From Candidatus Coatesiibacteriota bacterium (GTDB lineage: Bacteria > B130-G9): a DNA stretch of 19,495 bases. The DNA is taken from assembly GCA_003647755.1 (NCBI GenBank), contig QMNL01000004.1:1-19495 (forward strand), in the 5' to 3' direction. Under the pieces are notes generated by a model, which worked only from the letters and a program-made list of their open reading frames with translations, ran no database searches and was not told where the DNA came from. Below, piece after piece: positions 8,901 to 15,959 of the stretch. The stretch's first letter is position 1, and every line of letters starts with the position of its first letter. The position numbers were made by a program, and so were the translations under genes.

Positions 8901-9337
8901 ACCTCAGGGTCGGTCGCGCTCAGCACGGCCCTGGAGGAGTGAGCGATCGTGAAGGCCACCTCGTCTATAAGTCGTGGATCGGAGATCGAAAGCAGAAGTT
9001 GTCCATAGTCCTCCTGGTCATCCGAAGACATCCTCGTGAACATGTCGTAAAGGTCCATCTTCAGCCAGTTGGGCACGATCTTCAGCGCAGCCTCCGCCGA
9101 CTGGGAGATGATGGTCTTGCAGGTAAGGTCCCGGATGTAATCGCCCCGGGAGTCAAGCGCAACCAAAACACCGGACTCGCTTCCCGCGCGACGGGAAGTC
9201 TGATCGTCGCTGGCCGGCAGGACAGTTGATTCTGGAAGTGGCTTAACCAAGGACTGGTACCTCTGAAGCGCGAGGCAATTGCCCAGTATGCCAACCGTCA
9301 AGGCAACTATCGACGTAAACAGCAGAACTTTACGCAT
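5993..9337 (-). CDS. Large exported protein: GATase-like region, transglutaminase-like core, two C-terminal anchor-type beta domains
   Basis: This is a secreted or surface protein of 1114 residues with a Sec signal peptide (1-24: M-R-K, hydrophobic core, A-L-A-L). Residues 280-330 (V-L-I-E-W-A-W-S-Y-G-R-V-I-F-T-T) and 348-435 (V-A-I-L-D-G start, S-K-V-I-I-P-S-H, N-V-G-G-V-M-E-V-H-G-A) look like a ThuA/class-I glutamine-amidotransferase-like fold, possibly non-catalytic. Residues 520-590 resemble a transglutaminase-like core: N-C-G-E (C534), W-D-H-V (H562), and N580 where Asp is usual. Residues 625-720 look like a carboxypeptidase-regulatory-like beta domain. Two homologous C-terminal modules (about 894-975 and 1027-1114) each carry D-R/S-R-V-E-L, an Asp-rich D-D-G...D-G-I-x-T-F loop and D-x-x-G-N, as in 'choice-of-anchor X'-like domains. 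GAGGAG at 9345-9350 lies 7 bp from the ATG. Domain calls are by eye; substrate and activity unknown. Confidence 0.85.
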   Translation of the reverse strand: MRKVLLFTSIVALTVGILGNCLALQRYQSLVKPLPESTVLPASDDQTSRRAGSESGVLVALDSRGDYIRDLTCKTIISQSAEAALKIVPNWLKMDLYDMFTRMSSDDQEDYGQLLLSISDPRLIDEVAFTIAHSSRAVLSATDPEVYLVNAQLLYRVDPDISYADIVDYGEPGVDADYYSTIIYTTVASGATVQYELPADIYYWYVVHPKLGDENPSMSPVLSDRTSTYGYFWREYLFYNPSSEYDYSLNVMVREPNLLGSSDLSGWNPAAPGYLDSGGIEGVIVGGPGVERPVLIEWAWSYGRVIFTTLELERAAAAGKGNLLENLLMRSSGYNDELLVPRGPGQDQVAILDGSNNSAILDPITETLDRNDVVYQFVSMEEMYSQSRWGYFSKVIIPSHQSYDFYASIATTGFMDNFKWWMSNVGGVMEVHGACDANQSWEGLTLFGRGYVPGPVSEMKINPYPVLGDVIKKATHVWDDSYVNAGLPRYRPFEDNSMAVDVITNWASRMLSFQARGNRPIQPNQICFEHNGNCGEIQDLINAAARTCLVPSAGVNNHTWDHVTCEFWDREWHGYQVGWNVGNASIANQGVLSDKDLGGGKDLSAVLKDRGDTYPINATSRYSKVCHFHVRVEDLKGNPVDCAKVIPYVRYFNKPNGQLVSPLSAFTDSTGELVMDLGNKRDFWFRVKSRVGDVNLTREPLLTNTVADEDYEHTFQVEGLMPHLPPIESVDFPPVQQYSYKILVSYNVDYETQYNLPMSTFGNDCPGVGNIDFFILKSEDFHKYSQGKPFSAYEWRHNVAGDQFEVNIPDEEVYYLVFSNEDTLIVKEFLSIALSVYQNSQGAWVPLEDYSNFLGVPAGHSYVIMFNNRLAPSIYAAGFFNAEVDSSGSCQLGVRAFVFDPNGPYDVSRVELCYGGVPLGKFLRDDGKYDDAIAGDGIFTFSERFMPGTLDPAVYRLEILATDIAGNKSVSWPYLNILSVPLGFSEPTFKSFQTRMTVQKSRRAAGGAPVILGGGFFGRDTVQTGDIFRILAYVDDPDGLSDIDRVELFLEGGLPTGVLLHDDGLEGDDHADDGIYTFQTFMPAGLPTGNLTLEIIAFDKSGNSSATYPYFTVR

Positions 9338-9515
9338 GTCAACTCTCCTCTTCGCTGTAATCCACTATTGAGGCAGATCATTGCCTTGGGCACGTCGGGT
9401 CAGATGTTCGAGGCGCCCATTTCACATGACACATCATAGCCCAACGTCTCAGAAACGCAAGATGAGCTCGACAGTTACAGGCGGCGGCTGATCTGGTTGG
9501 AACAAGAGGGCAAGT

Positions 9516-9549
9516 CTCTATGTTTTGCAGATTGAACGTGTTCATAGAG
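9516..9549. repeat. Inverted repeat CTCTATG/CATAGAG enclosing a small palindrome
   Basis: CTCTATG (9516-9522) is perfectly complementary to CATAGAG (9543-9549), with a 20-base loop. Overlapping the right arm is the 12-base dyad TGAACGTGTTCA (9533-9544; five-base arms around GT). It could be a regulator-binding site or an RNA stem. The position upstream of the operon promoter makes an operator plausible; this is inference. Confidence 0.4.
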
Positions 9550-9584
9550 GTTTTCACTGAACGCAAGACTTGGCGTGTGAAACC
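9549..9584. promoter_or_regulatory. Imperfect 36-bp inverted repeat abutting the -35 box (candidate operator)
   Basis: GGTTTTCAC (9549-9557) pairs with GTGAAACC (9577-9584) with one bulged base. Inside, ACGC (9561-9564) pairs with GCGT (9573-9576), and the centre contains the palindrome CAAGACTTG (9564-9572). The repeat ends exactly where TTGACA begins (9585). This is the usual place for a class-I/II activator or repressor site, but no regulator gene is in the window, so the role is inferred from position and symmetry only. Confidence 0.4.
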
Positions 9585-9612
9585 TTGACAGCGGCAGGTT
9601 ATGTTGTAGGTT
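9585..9612 (+). promoter_or_regulatory. Candidate sigma70-type promoter of the Gld-like ABC operon
   Basis: A perfect TTGACA (9585-9590) is followed after 16 bases by TAGGTT (9607-9612), which keeps T1, A2 and T6 of the -10 consensus. Predicted transcription would start near 9619, giving a leader of about 58 bases before the ATG at 9677. The weak -10 makes regulation by an upstream-bound factor plausible. Confidence 0.4.
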
Positions 9613-9676
9613 TTCGCATGCCTTTGTTGCTTTGTGGCCTTGCTTGAGGCGCCAACGAACGGAGTGATGGATTGCA

Positions 9677-10624
9677 ATGATTGAAGTCAAAGGTGTAACC
9701 AAACGTTTTGGGCCGAAGGTCGCGGTCGACAATCTTTCCTTTGAGGTCAAGAATGGTGAGGTTTTGGGCTTTCTGGGGCCCAACGGCGCGGGCAAGACGA
9801 CAATGATGCGCATAATCACATGTTACATGCCCGCAACTGAGGGAAGCGTAACGGTGGCCGGTCACGACACGCTTACGGAGTCTTTCGAGGTCCGGCGGCA
9901 CATCGGCTACTTGCCAGAGAGTGCGCCTCTGTATCTTGACATGGATATAACTGATTACCTGTCGTTCGTGGCGCAGGTTCGAGGCATTGCGCCCAGCGAA
10001 CGGCACGAAAAGATCAGGCGCATAGCAGAGATCTGTGGACTTCAGAACGTAATGGGGCAGGACATCGGCACGCTCTCGAAAGGCTTCAAACAACGTGTAG
10101 GGCTTGCACAGGCGCTGATCCACGACCCTGACCTTCTGATACTGGATGAGCCAACCACGGGCCTCGACCCAGCCCAGATCATCGAGATGCGTGAGCTGAT
10201 CAAGCGCATTGGCCGGGAAAAGACAGTTATTCTGTGCTCTCATATTCTGCCCGAGGTCTCTGCGACTTGTGACAGAATACTCATCATCAATGAGGGCAAG
10301 AAAGTCGCATCGGGCACGCCGGACGAATTGGCCACGGCGACCGAGGGTAGCGTGACGATACAGGCAAAGATATATGGCCCCGAGGCGCAGGTGAGGGAGA
10401 AGATCGAGGGGATGGAACACGTAATAGGCTGCCGGGTCGTAGAGAGTCCGCCCGGCGGGCCTGTAACCTTCGTCCTGAAAGCGAAACCGAACGGCGACCT
10501 CGGTCGGGAGGTGTTCAAGATGGTGGTTGAGAATGGTTTCAGCCTTTCAGAGCTGAAGGCCGAGCGAATAAGTCTTGAGGATGTGTTCCTGCAACTAACA
10601 ACGAAGGAGAGGAGCGCCGAATGA
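9677..10624 (+). CDS. ABC transporter ATP-binding protein (GldA-like / ABC-2 exporter type)
   Basis: This is the cytoplasmic ATPase of an ABC-2 type membrane complex, energising the permease encoded next. Walker A is G-P-N-G-A-G-K-T (34-41), the signature is L-S-K-G-F-K-Q-R (133-140), Walker B is L-L-I-L-D-E-P-T (153-160) with catalytic E158, and the switch His is H189 in C-S-H-I. The Q-loop position reads G-Y-L-P-E (77-81) with no Gln, as in many GldA/CcmA-like ATPases. A C-terminal extension (225-315) of about 90 residues forms the usual regulatory tail, ending E-D-V-F-L-Q-L-T. GGAG at 9661-9664 lies 12 bp before the ATG, a rather long spacing. The stop overlaps the permease start by 4 bp (ATGA). 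The set ATPase/permease/GldG-like/DUF4340 matches gliding-type ABC clusters that also occur in non-gliding bacteria. Confidence 0.92.
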   Translation: MIEVKGVTKRFGPKVAVDNLSFEVKNGEVLGFLGPNGAGKTTMMRIITCYMPATEGSVTVAGHDTLTESFEVRRHIGYLPESAPLYLDMDITDYLSFVAQVRGIAPSERHEKIRRIAEICGLQNVMGQDIGTLSKGFKQRVGLAQALIHDPDLLILDEPTTGLDPAQIIEMRELIKRIGREKTVILCSHILPEVSATCDRILIINEGKKVASGTPDELATATEGSVTIQAKIYGPEAQVREKIEGMEHVIGCRVVESPPGGPVTFVLKAKPNGDLGREVFKMVVENGFSLSELKAERISLEDVFLQLTTKERSAE

Positions 10625-11337
10625 GGAATATAGCTGCGGTACTGCAGAAGGAGCTTCGGTCATATTTCAACTCTCCCATAGCTTATATTGTGATAGTTCT
10701 GTTCGTTGGCTTCTCCAGTTGGCTGTTTTTCAGGAGCTTCTTCATGGCGAACCAGGCTTCGATGAGGCTCTACTTCACGATGCTGCCGTGGTTGTTCATG
10801 ATATTCGCCCCTCTAATAACGATGCGTTTGTGGGCAGAGGAGAAGAAGCTGAATACCCTGGAGCTTCTGATGACGATGCCACTGAAGGATTGGGAGGCGG
10901 TTCTGGGCAAGTTCTTTGCGAGCTTGTTTCTGCTGGTCGTGATGCTCTTGCTTTCGCTGCCACTTGCTCTGTCGGTGTCGGCGTTGGGCAACATGGACTG
11001 GGGCCCCGTGATCGGAGGTTACTTGGGTGCGTTCCTGATGGGAGCCGCGTATCTCTCGATTGGGCTTTTTGTCTCGTCCCTCACCCAGAACCAGATCGTG
11101 GCGGCGATTATAGGTTTCTTCCTGTGCTTCGTGATGTGGATCGTGGGCGAGAACATTGTGGTGTTCATGGCGCCGGCCTCGCTTGCTGGCGTTCTGGAGT
11201 TCCTCGGCCTTGGCGCACATTTCGAGAGTATCGGCCGCGGCGTGATCGATTCCCGCGATCTCATCTATTACTTGACGGTCATTGGCTTCTTTTTGTTTCT
11301 GAACGTTAAAGGAGTGGAGAGCCGCAAATGGGCATGA
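10621..11337 (+). CDS. ABC-2 type permease (GldF-like)
   Basis: This integral inner-membrane subunit pairs with the upstream ATPase. At 238 residues it has about six predicted membrane segments (roughly 20-40, 56-76, 97-122, 132-152, 156-178 and 215-233). The N-terminus has the family hallmark A-V-L-Q-K-E-L-R-S-Y-F-N-S-P-I-A-Y (6-22). An R-L-W-A-E-E-K-K-L-N-T-L-E-L-L-M-T-M-P-L stretch (64-84) after TM2 is the coupling-helix region that contacts the ATPase. The ATG overlaps the ATPase stop as ATGA, with AGGAGAGG just upstream, so the two are translationally coupled. A 25-bp gap leads to the GldG-like gene. What is moved across the membrane is unknown for most members of this family. Confidence 0.9.
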   Translation: MRNIAAVLQKELRSYFNSPIAYIVIVLFVGFSSWLFFRSFFMANQASMRLYFTMLPWLFMIFAPLITMRLWAEEKKLNTLELLMTMPLKDWEAVLGKFFASLFLLVVMLLLSLPLALSVSALGNMDWGPVIGGYLGAFLMGAAYLSIGLFVSSLTQNQIVAAIIGFFLCFVMWIVGENIVVFMAPASLAGVLEFLGLGAHFESIGRGVIDSRDLIYYLTVIGFFLFLNVKGVESRKWA

Positions 11338-11350
11338 TGGTTGAAGGTTC

Positions 11351-11357
11351 GAGGAGG
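11351..11357 (+). promoter_or_regulatory. Shine-Dalgarno deciding the GldG-like start
   Basis: GAGGAGG at 11351-11357 precedes GTG at 11363 by 5 bases and ATG at 11366 by 8 bases. The ATG with its standard spacing is the more likely initiation codon; the GTG adds only one residue. Confidence 0.6.
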
Positions 11358-11365
11358 CAAGAGTG

Positions 11366-12943
11366 ATGGTTAAACGGACGACAAGCTACGGAGCCAGTGT
11401 CGTGATCTCTGTGGTGATAATTTTGGGCATACTGATTGTCTTGAATTGCCTATCGAATCTCTATTTCGCGAGGGCTGACCTCACCGAGGACAAGGAGTAT
11501 ACGGTCTCCGACGCGACAAAATCTGTGCTGGCTGATCTGGAGGACCTCGTCACTATCGAGGCCTATTTCTCCAAGCAGCTGCCTAGCTACGTGATGCCGC
11601 TCAAAACTCAGGTGAAGGACCTCTTGGATGAATACAAAGCCTATTCCAATGGGAATCTCCAGGTTGAGTTCATCGACCCCGATGATGACAAGCAGCTCAA
11701 ACAGAAGCTACAGTTCATGGGGATACCGCCGGTTCAGCTGAACGTGATCCAAAAGGACAAGGCGGAGCTCACAACAGTGTACCTCGGGCTTGCCATTCTT
11801 TACGAGAACAAGCAGGAGGTCATTCCGGTCATACGAGGCACCGAGAACCTCGAGTATCAGATAACCTCGGGCATCAGGAAGGTAACGATGTCGGAGGTGA
11901 AGAGCGTTGGTCTTTTGCCCCTGACGGAAGGGATGACTGTTGATGACAGCTTCTCGAAACTGAAGGAGGCGCTGCAGAAGCTCTACGACGTGAAGGTGCT
12001 CAGTTTTGATAGGCCTCGGGGACTGGAGAAGGTCGATACGCTGGTCATCCTTGGCTCGAAGAAGCTCTCAGATTGGGAGAAGTTTCAGATCGATCAGGCT
12101 ATAATGGGCGGAGCGAATGCGATATTCCTGACCGACATGATCGACCGCCAGCAGGGGAAACTTCAGGCAAAGCCGGCCGAGTCGAATCTGAACGACTTGC
12201 TCAATGCCTACGGCTTCCAGGTGAACAACAACCTGGTGCTCGATCGAGTGGCGGCGATGGCGGCGTTCAGTTCCGGTTTCATGTCATTTAGATTGCCCTA
12301 CCCGTTTTGGATCAAGGTTGGGGGAAAGCAGTTGGCAAAGGACAACCCGGCGGTGGGCCAGTTGTCTGCGGTCGTGTTTCCCTGGACGAGCTCCGTAGAG
12401 GTCAAGAACAAGGAAGCGAAGGATGTGAAGTATGAGGTTCTGGCTCGCTCGTCAGACGCTTCATGGCTGCAAACTGGTAGGTTTGACCTGAGCCCCCAGC
12501 AGCACTTTTCGCAAACCGCCAAGGGCAGCTACGAGCTGGCCGTTGAGGGCGACGGGACCTTCAAGAGCCTGTTTGCAGGTAAAAAGGCGCCGAAACCTGA
12601 GGGGACTGCGGCGCGTTACGCTCCAAAAGAACAGAAAGTCATTGAGAAGAGCCCACCGGTCAAGATCGTCGTTGTGGGCAACTCGTTCATGGTCAATGAC
12701 AACTTCCTCAGTCGTTACCGAAAGAACGATCTGTTTGTCGAGAACCTTATAGACGTGATGAACTTGGGCAAGGGGCTTGTGGGTATCAGAACAAGGGGTG
12801 CCACCGAGCGACCACTCGAGGAGGTCTCTGAAGGCACCAAACAATGGGTCAAGTATGGCAACATGCTGGGCGTCCCGATTCTTGTCGTGATATTCGGCCT
12901 GTCTAGGTTCCTCATCAGGAAAAAACGCAAGAGGGCTGTTTAA
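11366..12943 (+). CDS. GldG-like ABC-associated auxiliary protein
   Basis: This membrane-anchored extracytoplasmic partner of GldA/GldF-type ABC complexes is about 525 residues long. It has an N-terminal membrane helix (about 10-32), then the typical start of the soluble part: A-R-A-D-L-T-E-D-K-E-Y-T-V-S-D-A-T-K-S-V-L (36-56). Next is an ABC_transp_aux-like domain with V-E-F-I-D-P-D-D-D (103-111) and E-N-L-E-Y-Q-I-T-S-G-I-R-K-V (170-183). A second half includes I-M-G-G-A-N-A-I-F-L-T-D (247-258). The chain ends in one C-terminal membrane helix (about 497-516) and a K/R cluster facing the cytoplasm. Both anchors frame a large periplasmic domain. The gene is directly followed, with no intervening base, by the DUF4340 gene. 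Function beyond complex assembly is not established; the family call is strong. Confidence 0.88.
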   Translation: MVKRTTSYGASVVISVVIILGILIVLNCLSNLYFARADLTEDKEYTVSDATKSVLADLEDLVTIEAYFSKQLPSYVMPLKTQVKDLLDEYKAYSNGNLQVEFIDPDDDKQLKQKLQFMGIPPVQLNVIQKDKAELTTVYLGLAILYENKQEVIPVIRGTENLEYQITSGIRKVTMSEVKSVGLLPLTEGMTVDDSFSKLKEALQKLYDVKVLSFDRPRGLEKVDTLVILGSKKLSDWEKFQIDQAIMGGANAIFLTDMIDRQQGKLQAKPAESNLNDLLNAYGFQVNNNLVLDRVAAMAAFSSGFMSFRLPYPFWIKVGGKQLAKDNPAVGQLSAVVFPWTSSVEVKNKEAKDVKYEVLARSSDASWLQTGRFDLSPQQHFSQTAKGSYELAVEGDGTFKSLFAGKKAPKPEGTAARYAPKEQKVIEKSPPVKIVVVGNSFMVNDNFLSRYRKNDLFVENLIDVMNLGKGLVGIRTRGATERPLEEVSEGTKQWVKYGNMLGVPILVVIFGLSRFLIRKKRKRAV

Positions 12944-14011
12944 GTGCGCACCAAAAAGATAGTCATCCTGCTCATACTTCTGGTCGTTTTGTCAGCTATT
13001 GCCTATCTAGCTTACGAGTCAAAAAAACCTCCCGAACGGCCGCCGGCCGGCTCGCAGCAGGCAAAGCTCTTCCCATCGCTTACAGCCGACAAGGTGGCAG
13101 AGATAAAGATCAAGTCGCTCGGAAGCGAGGCCCGGATTGCTCGAGACGACACCGGAACTTGGGTCGTCCCGGACAAGGGCAACTATCCGGCGGATGCCAA
13201 GGCAGTCAAGCGGATGCTTGACGCGATAACGACGATGGACAGGGGCACCGTGGTGTCCCGCAACCCTGAAAAGCAGGTCCTATACGAGGTGGACAAGACC
13301 AGGGGCACCGAGGTTACTGTTCTGGACAAGCACAAGAAAGAGCTGGCTCACTTCTTTGTCGGCAAGGCCGGGCAGGATTTCTTCAGCACGAACATCCGTC
13401 TTGCTGGGGAGAACAAGGTGCGCCTCGTTCGGAAGATGCTCTCATACATGTTCAAGCGGCCGGGCGGGGATTGGCGTGAGAAGCAGATATTTACTGACGC
13501 AGACGAGAAGAAGCTCGTAAAGTACACGGTCGTGGGTGCGGAGGGCTCGGCATCGTTTGAGAAGAGCAAGGCGGGAACCTGGAGCACGATTGAGCCCGCG
13601 GGCAAGGAGCTTGATCCGGAGGATATCAAGCGCGCTGTTTCCGGACTTGCCAGGCTGCGTATCTCTGGCTTCGCCGAGGACAAGAACAAGGACAAATTCG
13701 AGCTCGACAAGCCCAAGTGGACGGTTACCGCAACGAGCGATGACAACAAGGAATACTCGCTCAAGATATGCGGCGAACGGAGCAAGGCGCAGTTCTTCGT
13801 TCAACGGGTTGGGAAGGACACGGTCTTTTACACGAGCAAGTATCAAGTCGAGAAGCTCATAAAACCATACAAGAAGGCGCTGGGTATCAAGGAGAAGAAA
13901 GCGCCGAAGTCCAAGAGCATCTCTGCTGTCAAGAAAGGTCGCAAGAGACCGAAGGCATCTCGAGGTAGAAAAACTGCCCGTAAGACCAAGAGGGGCAAGT
14001 CAAAGAGGTAG
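12944..14011 (+). CDS. DUF4340-type membrane-anchored protein with basic C-terminal tail
   Basis: This is the fourth member of the Gld-like ABC operon. The start is GTG, immediately after the preceding TAA. An N-terminal helix (about 5-23) anchors the protein, and residues 40-310 form the repeating beta-rich DUF4340 pattern. Both copies have a W-containing strand and charged turns: I-A-R-D-D-T-G-T-W-V-V (65-75) and F-E-K-S-K-A-G-T-W-S-T-I (205-216). DUF4340 proteins recur next to GldG-like proteins, so a shared complex is likely, but no activity is known. Residues after about 312 form a low-complexity Lys/Arg/Ser tail of about 44 residues resembling histone-H1-like sequence, which is unusual for an extracytoplasmic domain. 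The tail may bind anionic polymers such as DNA, LPS or teichoic-like glycans; that is inference. Confidence 0.83.
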   Translation: MRTKKIVILLILLVVLSAIAYLAYESKKPPERPPAGSQQAKLFPSLTADKVAEIKIKSLGSEARIARDDTGTWVVPDKGNYPADAKAVKRMLDAITTMDRGTVVSRNPEKQVLYEVDKTRGTEVTVLDKHKKELAHFFVGKAGQDFFSTNIRLAGENKVRLVRKMLSYMFKRPGGDWREKQIFTDADEKKLVKYTVVGAEGSASFEKSKAGTWSTIEPAGKELDPEDIKRAVSGLARLRISGFAEDKNKDKFELDKPKWTVTATSDDNKEYSLKICGERSKAQFFVQRVGKDTVFYTSKYQVEKLIKPYKKALGIKEKKAPKSKSISAVKKGRKRPKASRGRKTARKTKRGKSKR

Positions 14012-14157
14012 GGCTGGACGGTTACTGTCGCAGCTTGCAGCCGCGCTCTATGCTCATGGACAAGCCTTGGGCAGCCCCCATTAGTACCGCTGATGGCAGC
14101 TGCGCTCTGCGGCTTGAGCATCGATCTATGCCAGCAAGGGGAGCCAGCAGAGGGGGC

Positions 14158-14179
14158 CGGCTGTCGTTATCAACAGCCG
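14158..14179. terminator. Weak hairpin in the convergent gap after the ABC operon
   Basis: CGGCTGT (14158-14164) pairs perfectly with ACAGCCG (14173-14179) around an 8-base loop. It lies in the 187-bp gap between convergent genes, where termination is expected. There is no T tract on either side, so it does not qualify as a classic intrinsic terminator. Nothing else was recognised in this gap. Confidence 0.2.
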
Positions 14180-14198
14180 CGTCACGCCGCAAAACGTG

Positions 14199-15878
14199 TC
14201 ATCCGTTCGGTGTAAGGCGAGGCGCATCCTTTCTGCGATACAGGTAGAAGTGATACTTGTAGAAGGCATCCAGCATATCCGGCGCCTCGACTAGCGTGTA
14301 GTCGTCGTAAAGGACCTTATGATCCAGCAGCATGTTCTCGTAGTTGTGCTCGCACCAAGTTCGTCCCGTCACATCAACAAGAAGTATGTAGTCAGGCTTG
14401 CGATGGAAGACATACATCGGCTTGAACTTGGCGTGTGCCTTCCCCTTCAGATGCGCAATGTAACGGTCAGTCAGGCCGCGCATATCAATAACGCGGACCC
14501 TTGAATAGTAGGGGATCAGGCCTGCCTCGCCGAGCGCCACGGTGGCATTGGGTGGAATTCGCTGGTGCATCATCTTCGCCACGGCATAGTATTCGCGGTT
14601 GAGAAGGTTCCGACACACGAGTCCGGATGGCTTTTCAGCGACAAGCATGACATCGGCGATATGATAGGCGAACACACCGACAATGATGATAATCATTGCG
14701 ACCGACCATCTCTGCCTTGCCGTCTCGCCTCGGCCCGCGGTGTCAAACTTCATCCAAAGCAGCGTTGCCCCAATCTGAGCCATCAGCACCAGCGCGGGCA
14801 TTACAGGCACGAAGAGCCTATACCTGCCCATCCAATCCCCACCGCAATAGATGATGAATATCGACATGGCCACCAGCTGCCACATCAAGAACCAATATGC
14901 CTGCCTCGCTTGCCTCGAAGTGGGCCGGCGATCCCTGCCCGCTGTTCCGATGGCGTTTGCGTTGGGTCCGCACAGCTCCCCTCCCTTTGAGCTTGTCTCT
15001 GTGATTTTTCGTCTTATCAGCAATGGCACCAGGCAGAGAAGCAACAATGGGCCAAGGACTGTCGCAATGCCGAAGCCAAAATATCGCAGCCCATCCGCCA
15101 ACTGCGCCTCGCCCCCTCCTGTGGCCTTCGCGTAGAAGGTGTTCGGGAATATGTCGCCGTAGTAATAGTATCGCCAAGTGATGAACCCGGCGTATGGGAC
15201 GAGATAGACGGCGAGCCCGGGTAGGAGAGAGGATAGCCTGCGCCTCTGGCGAATGAAGTGCACAACTGTCGTTAAGAAGGCCGCTGCGAAGAGAATCGGT
15301 ATCTCTGGCCGTGTCAGCGAGGCGAGCAGATAAAAAAAGCCGGCGAGGACATAAAGCCTGGAGTAATCACCTTGAGCGTCTTTCTGACTCAGAATGACCC
15401 GGATGTTGAAAAACTGTGCCAGCGCAACCAAGAGCGCACAGAAGGAGGTCTCCAACCCCCCTACAGTCCAAGCAATGAACTGCGGAGATGTGCACAGCAG
15501 GATCGAAGATAGCATCGCCACCACAAGCGGCAGATTCCTTCCAGGGTTGGTCAGGGAGGCTGCTTTTTGGACTACTATTACACATAACAGGCCAGAAACC
15601 AGGCCGAGCGCCTTTGCCCAGATCAGCAATCCATGGGGAAAGCCGGTCAGGCCGGACGCGATGAGAAGGGAGAGTATCTGGGCAAAGAGGAAGTTGGAGT
15701 AGCCCTCAACACGCTCGCCGGGGTTGAACACGACGCCCTCTCCGTGCGCCTCGTTCGTTGCATAGCGGAAGGTGATGAATGCGTCATCGGTTGTGGCATT
15801 TACTAGGTGGATTGCGCATAGGGCGAAGAAGATGAGTAAGAGCACGAAGGTCATTTGTCCTACCTGAGTGCCCGTCAT
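14199..15878 (-). CDS. GT-C fold membrane glycosyltransferase (GT39/AftB-like)
   Basis: This multispanning inner-membrane enzyme of the GT-C superfamily transfers a sugar from a polyprenyl-phosphate donor outside the cytoplasmic membrane. It has 559 residues with about 10-11 hydrophobic segments and a soluble C-terminal domain (about 415-559). After TM1 comes T-T-D-D-A-F-I-T-F-R-Y-A (29-40), whose D31-D32 is the expected catalytic/metal motif in the first external loop. Next is G-V-V-F-N-P-G-E-R-V-E-G-Y-S-N-F-L, a stretch shared with arabinofuranosyltransferase-like and related GT-C proteins. A later G-G-D-W-M-G-R-Y-R-L-F-V-P loop is also typical. The ATG at 15878 has GAGG 8 bp upstream; a second in-frame ATG at 15854 is possible. 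The gene lies 163 bp after the methionine aminopeptidase gene, with its own candidate promoter. Acceptor and sugar unknown. Confidence 0.83.
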   Translation of the reverse strand: MTGTQVGQMTFVLLLIFFALCAIHLVNATTDDAFITFRYATNEAHGEGVVFNPGERVEGYSNFLFAQILSLLIASGLTGFPHGLLIWAKALGLVSGLLCVIVVQKAASLTNPGRNLPLVVAMLSSILLCTSPQFIAWTVGGLETSFCALLVALAQFFNIRVILSQKDAQGDYSRLYVLAGFFYLLASLTRPEIPILFAAAFLTTVVHFIRQRRRLSSLLPGLAVYLVPYAGFITWRYYYYGDIFPNTFYAKATGGGEAQLADGLRYFGFGIATVLGPLLLLCLVPLLIRRKITETSSKGGELCGPNANAIGTAGRDRRPTSRQARQAYWFLMWQLVAMSIFIIYCGGDWMGRYRLFVPVMPALVLMAQIGATLLWMKFDTAGRGETARQRWSVAMIIIIVGVFAYHIADVMLVAEKPSGLVCRNLLNREYYAVAKMMHQRIPPNATVALGEAGLIPYYSRVRVIDMRGLTDRYIAHLKGKAHAKFKPMYVFHRKPDYILLVDVTGRTWCEHNYENMLLDHKVLYDDYTLVEAPDMLDAFYKYHFYLYRRKDAPRLTPNG

Positions 15879-15959
15879 CCTGTAACCCTCATCTGTATGT
15901 CGCCTGACACTCTCCTGGCCCGGAGCCAGCGCTCGAGGGCGATGTCGTGAGTCCAGCAG

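Larger units (their letters stand above)
9338..9676. other. 339-bp divergent intergenic region with stacked dyad symmetries
   Basis: This region separates the minus-strand secreted-protein gene from the plus-strand ABC operon and should hold both promoters. The left half (9351-9480) shows little beyond a short AGGCA/TGCCT inverted repeat at 9371-9386, and I see no convincing promoter for the minus gene. The right half (9511-9612) is dense in inverted repeats ending at a perfect TTGACA hexamer; these are listed separately. No small ORF with a good ribosome binding site, and no tRNA-like fold, was seen. Confidence 0.6.

Noticed and set aside
9533..9544. LexA/SOS box from the GAAC...GTTC palindrome
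   Set aside because: The half sites are separated by 2 bases, whereas Gram-positive-type LexA boxes need 4, and the downstream operon has no DNA-repair gene.
9599..10420. Minus-strand open frame of 273 codons opposite the ABC ATPase gene
   Set aside because: It is the antisense shadow of a clearly conserved ATPase gene, lacks a ribosome binding site and shows no recognisable protein motif.
14012..14198. Intrinsic terminator between the ABC operon and the GT-C gene
   Set aside because: The best stem (14158-14179) has no T tract on either strand; it is kept only as a weak hairpin.
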